A stretch of DNA of 64,000 nt from Cellulomonas xiejunii (GTDB lineage Bacteria; Actinomycetota; Actinomycetes; Actinomycetales; Cellulomonadaceae): positions 2,542,001 through 2,606,000 of the forward strand of contig NZ_CP101987.1 in NCBI RefSeq assembly GCF_024508315.1, written 5' to 3'. Each line of letters starts with the position of its first letter. Position 1 is the first letter of the stretch. Both the position numbers and the translations under genes were made by a program. Positions 63,419 through 64,000 of this stretch are shown piece by piece. The notes beneath the pieces were generated by a model. It was not told the origin of the DNA. It was given only the letters and a program-made list of their open reading frames with translations, and searched no databases.

Positions 63419-64000
63419 ATGTCTCGCAGTCACGCCGCAGACGACGCCGACGGCGGCGCACCCCGACCCGCGCGCGCACGGCTGCGGTGGCCCGTCGTCG
63501 GTGCCCTGGTCGTCGCCCTGGGCTGGTGCTGGTCGGTCGCGACCCCGCTGATGTCGTCCCCGGACGAGCCGAGCCACGTCGTGCGCGCCGCCGGGGTCGT
63601 CCGGGGGCAGATCTCCCTTCCGGACGCCGATGCGCTCGTGAGCACGGCCGAACCGGGGGTCGCCGGCATCGTCCGGCTGCCGTCCGACTACGCGGCGTCG
63701 ATCGCTCTCCCCAACTGCTTCGCGTTCCAGCAGGACGTGCCTGCGTCGTGCCAGCCCGACCTGCCGCCGCCGGGAGACCCGGTCGACACGCGCACGTACG
63801 CCGGCCAGTACCCGCCGTTGTACTACGCCCTGGTCGGATGGCCGTCGCTGCTCCTGCCTGCCGAGTCGGGGATCCTGGCGATGCGCCTCCTCAGCGCGCT
63901 GCTCAGTGGTCTGCTGGTGACGTGGGGGCTCTACCGGCTCAGCCGGATCGAGGGGAACCGCGCCGGCGTGTGGGGTGCGGCCGTCGCGCTGACGCCGATG
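63419..64000 (+). CDS. DUF2142-family membrane protein (3' end outside window)
   Basis: 194 codons are visible and the gene runs off the edge. A cytoplasmic N-terminus, a first membrane helix at about 25-43, and the conserved segment SSPDEPSHVVRAAGVVRG near 46-63 match DUF2142, GT-C-like proteins found in surface-glycan loci. A second helix appears near 140-160. ATG 63419 has a GGGAGGA ribosome site; TACACT at 63357-63362 may be its -10 box, giving a leader of about 50 bases. Confidence 0.85.
   Translation, partial: MSRSHAADDADGGAPRPARARLRWPVVGALVVALGWCWSVATPLMSSPDEPSHVVRAAGVVRGQISLPDADALVSTAEPGVAGIVRLPSDYAASIALPNCFAFQQDVPASCQPDLPPPGDPVDTRTYAGQYPPLYYALVGWPSLLLPAESGILAMRLLSALLSGLLVTWGLYRLSRIEGNRAGVWGAAVALTPM

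Overview
The window is a piece of an ordinary high-GC actinobacterial chromosome. Evidence includes very GC-rich codon use, many GTG starts, a WhiB protein, MtrAB-LpqB, an Rv3235-family protein, an NdgR-like IclR regulator beside leuCD, and DUF3499, DUF6912 and TIGR03089 proteins. Gene content and order fit the Cellulomonadaceae (Cellulomonas or a close relative), but that placement is an inference from gene families, not from a marker comparison. No prophage, insertion sequence, CRISPR array or rRNA operon was seen.

Layout. 1-2.6 kb: a class A beta-lactamase lipoprotein cut by the window edge, then a divergent HD hydrolase/GlxA-type regulator pair and the debris of a SpoIIE-type phosphatase. 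2.6-10.5 kb: rsmD, a two-gene ABC exporter, recG, a DAK2/FakA-like kinase, rpmB and an acetyltransferase. 10.5-21 kb: thiL, a DUF3515 lipoprotein, ddl, a trans-sulfuration enzyme, gpsA-plsC-murA, and leuCD with its IclR regulator. 21-25 kb: tRNA-Glu and tRNA-Gln, DUF6912, a CpaE/CpaB-like pair and small DNA- or RNA-associated proteins. 25-37.5 kb: LysM, Rv3235, secA, an AlkX/YcaQ-type glycosylase, hpf, comF, lpqB, mtrB, mtrA. 37.6-46.2 kb: a tightly coupled membrane/DUF4129/DUF4350/MoxR/DUF58 operon, an AlkZ-type glycosylase, SpoIIM and RDD membrane proteins. 46.2-54.5 kb: Trm112, a zinc-ribbon protein, DUF3499, a metallopeptidase-family protein, two glycosyltransferases, DUF5719 and WhiB. 54.5-64 kb: TIGR03089, rfbA, rfbD, rfbC and the start of a cell-surface polysaccharide region (glycosyltransferases, flippase, DUF2304, DUF2142).

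How the genes work together. Much of the window serves the cell envelope: ddl and murA (peptidoglycan), gpsA and plsC (phospholipid), mtrAB-lpqB (envelope signalling), secA (export), WhiB, and dTDP-rhamnose synthesis with its glycosyltransferases. Operons are packed with 4-bp ATGA/GTGA overlaps, which implies translational coupling.

The most notable new readings are: (1) many transcription-unit starts carry a -10-like box 6-9 bases from the start codon with no Shine-Dalgarno sequence, as expected for leaderless mRNAs, and this fixes several start codons; (2) a deleted SpoIIE-family phosphatase overlaps the end of the GlxA gene; (3) an exact 18-bp triplication repeats the last five codons and stop of the DUF3515 gene; (4) a 452-bp non-coding stretch at 31.0-31.5 kb holds an operator-like direct repeat, a promoter-like -35 box and two strong hairpins, a candidate small RNA or vestigial sugar-regulated promoter; (5) the QxD and QxQ types of the AlkZ glycosylase superfamily both occur. 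I did not find a convincing wholly new multi-gene system.
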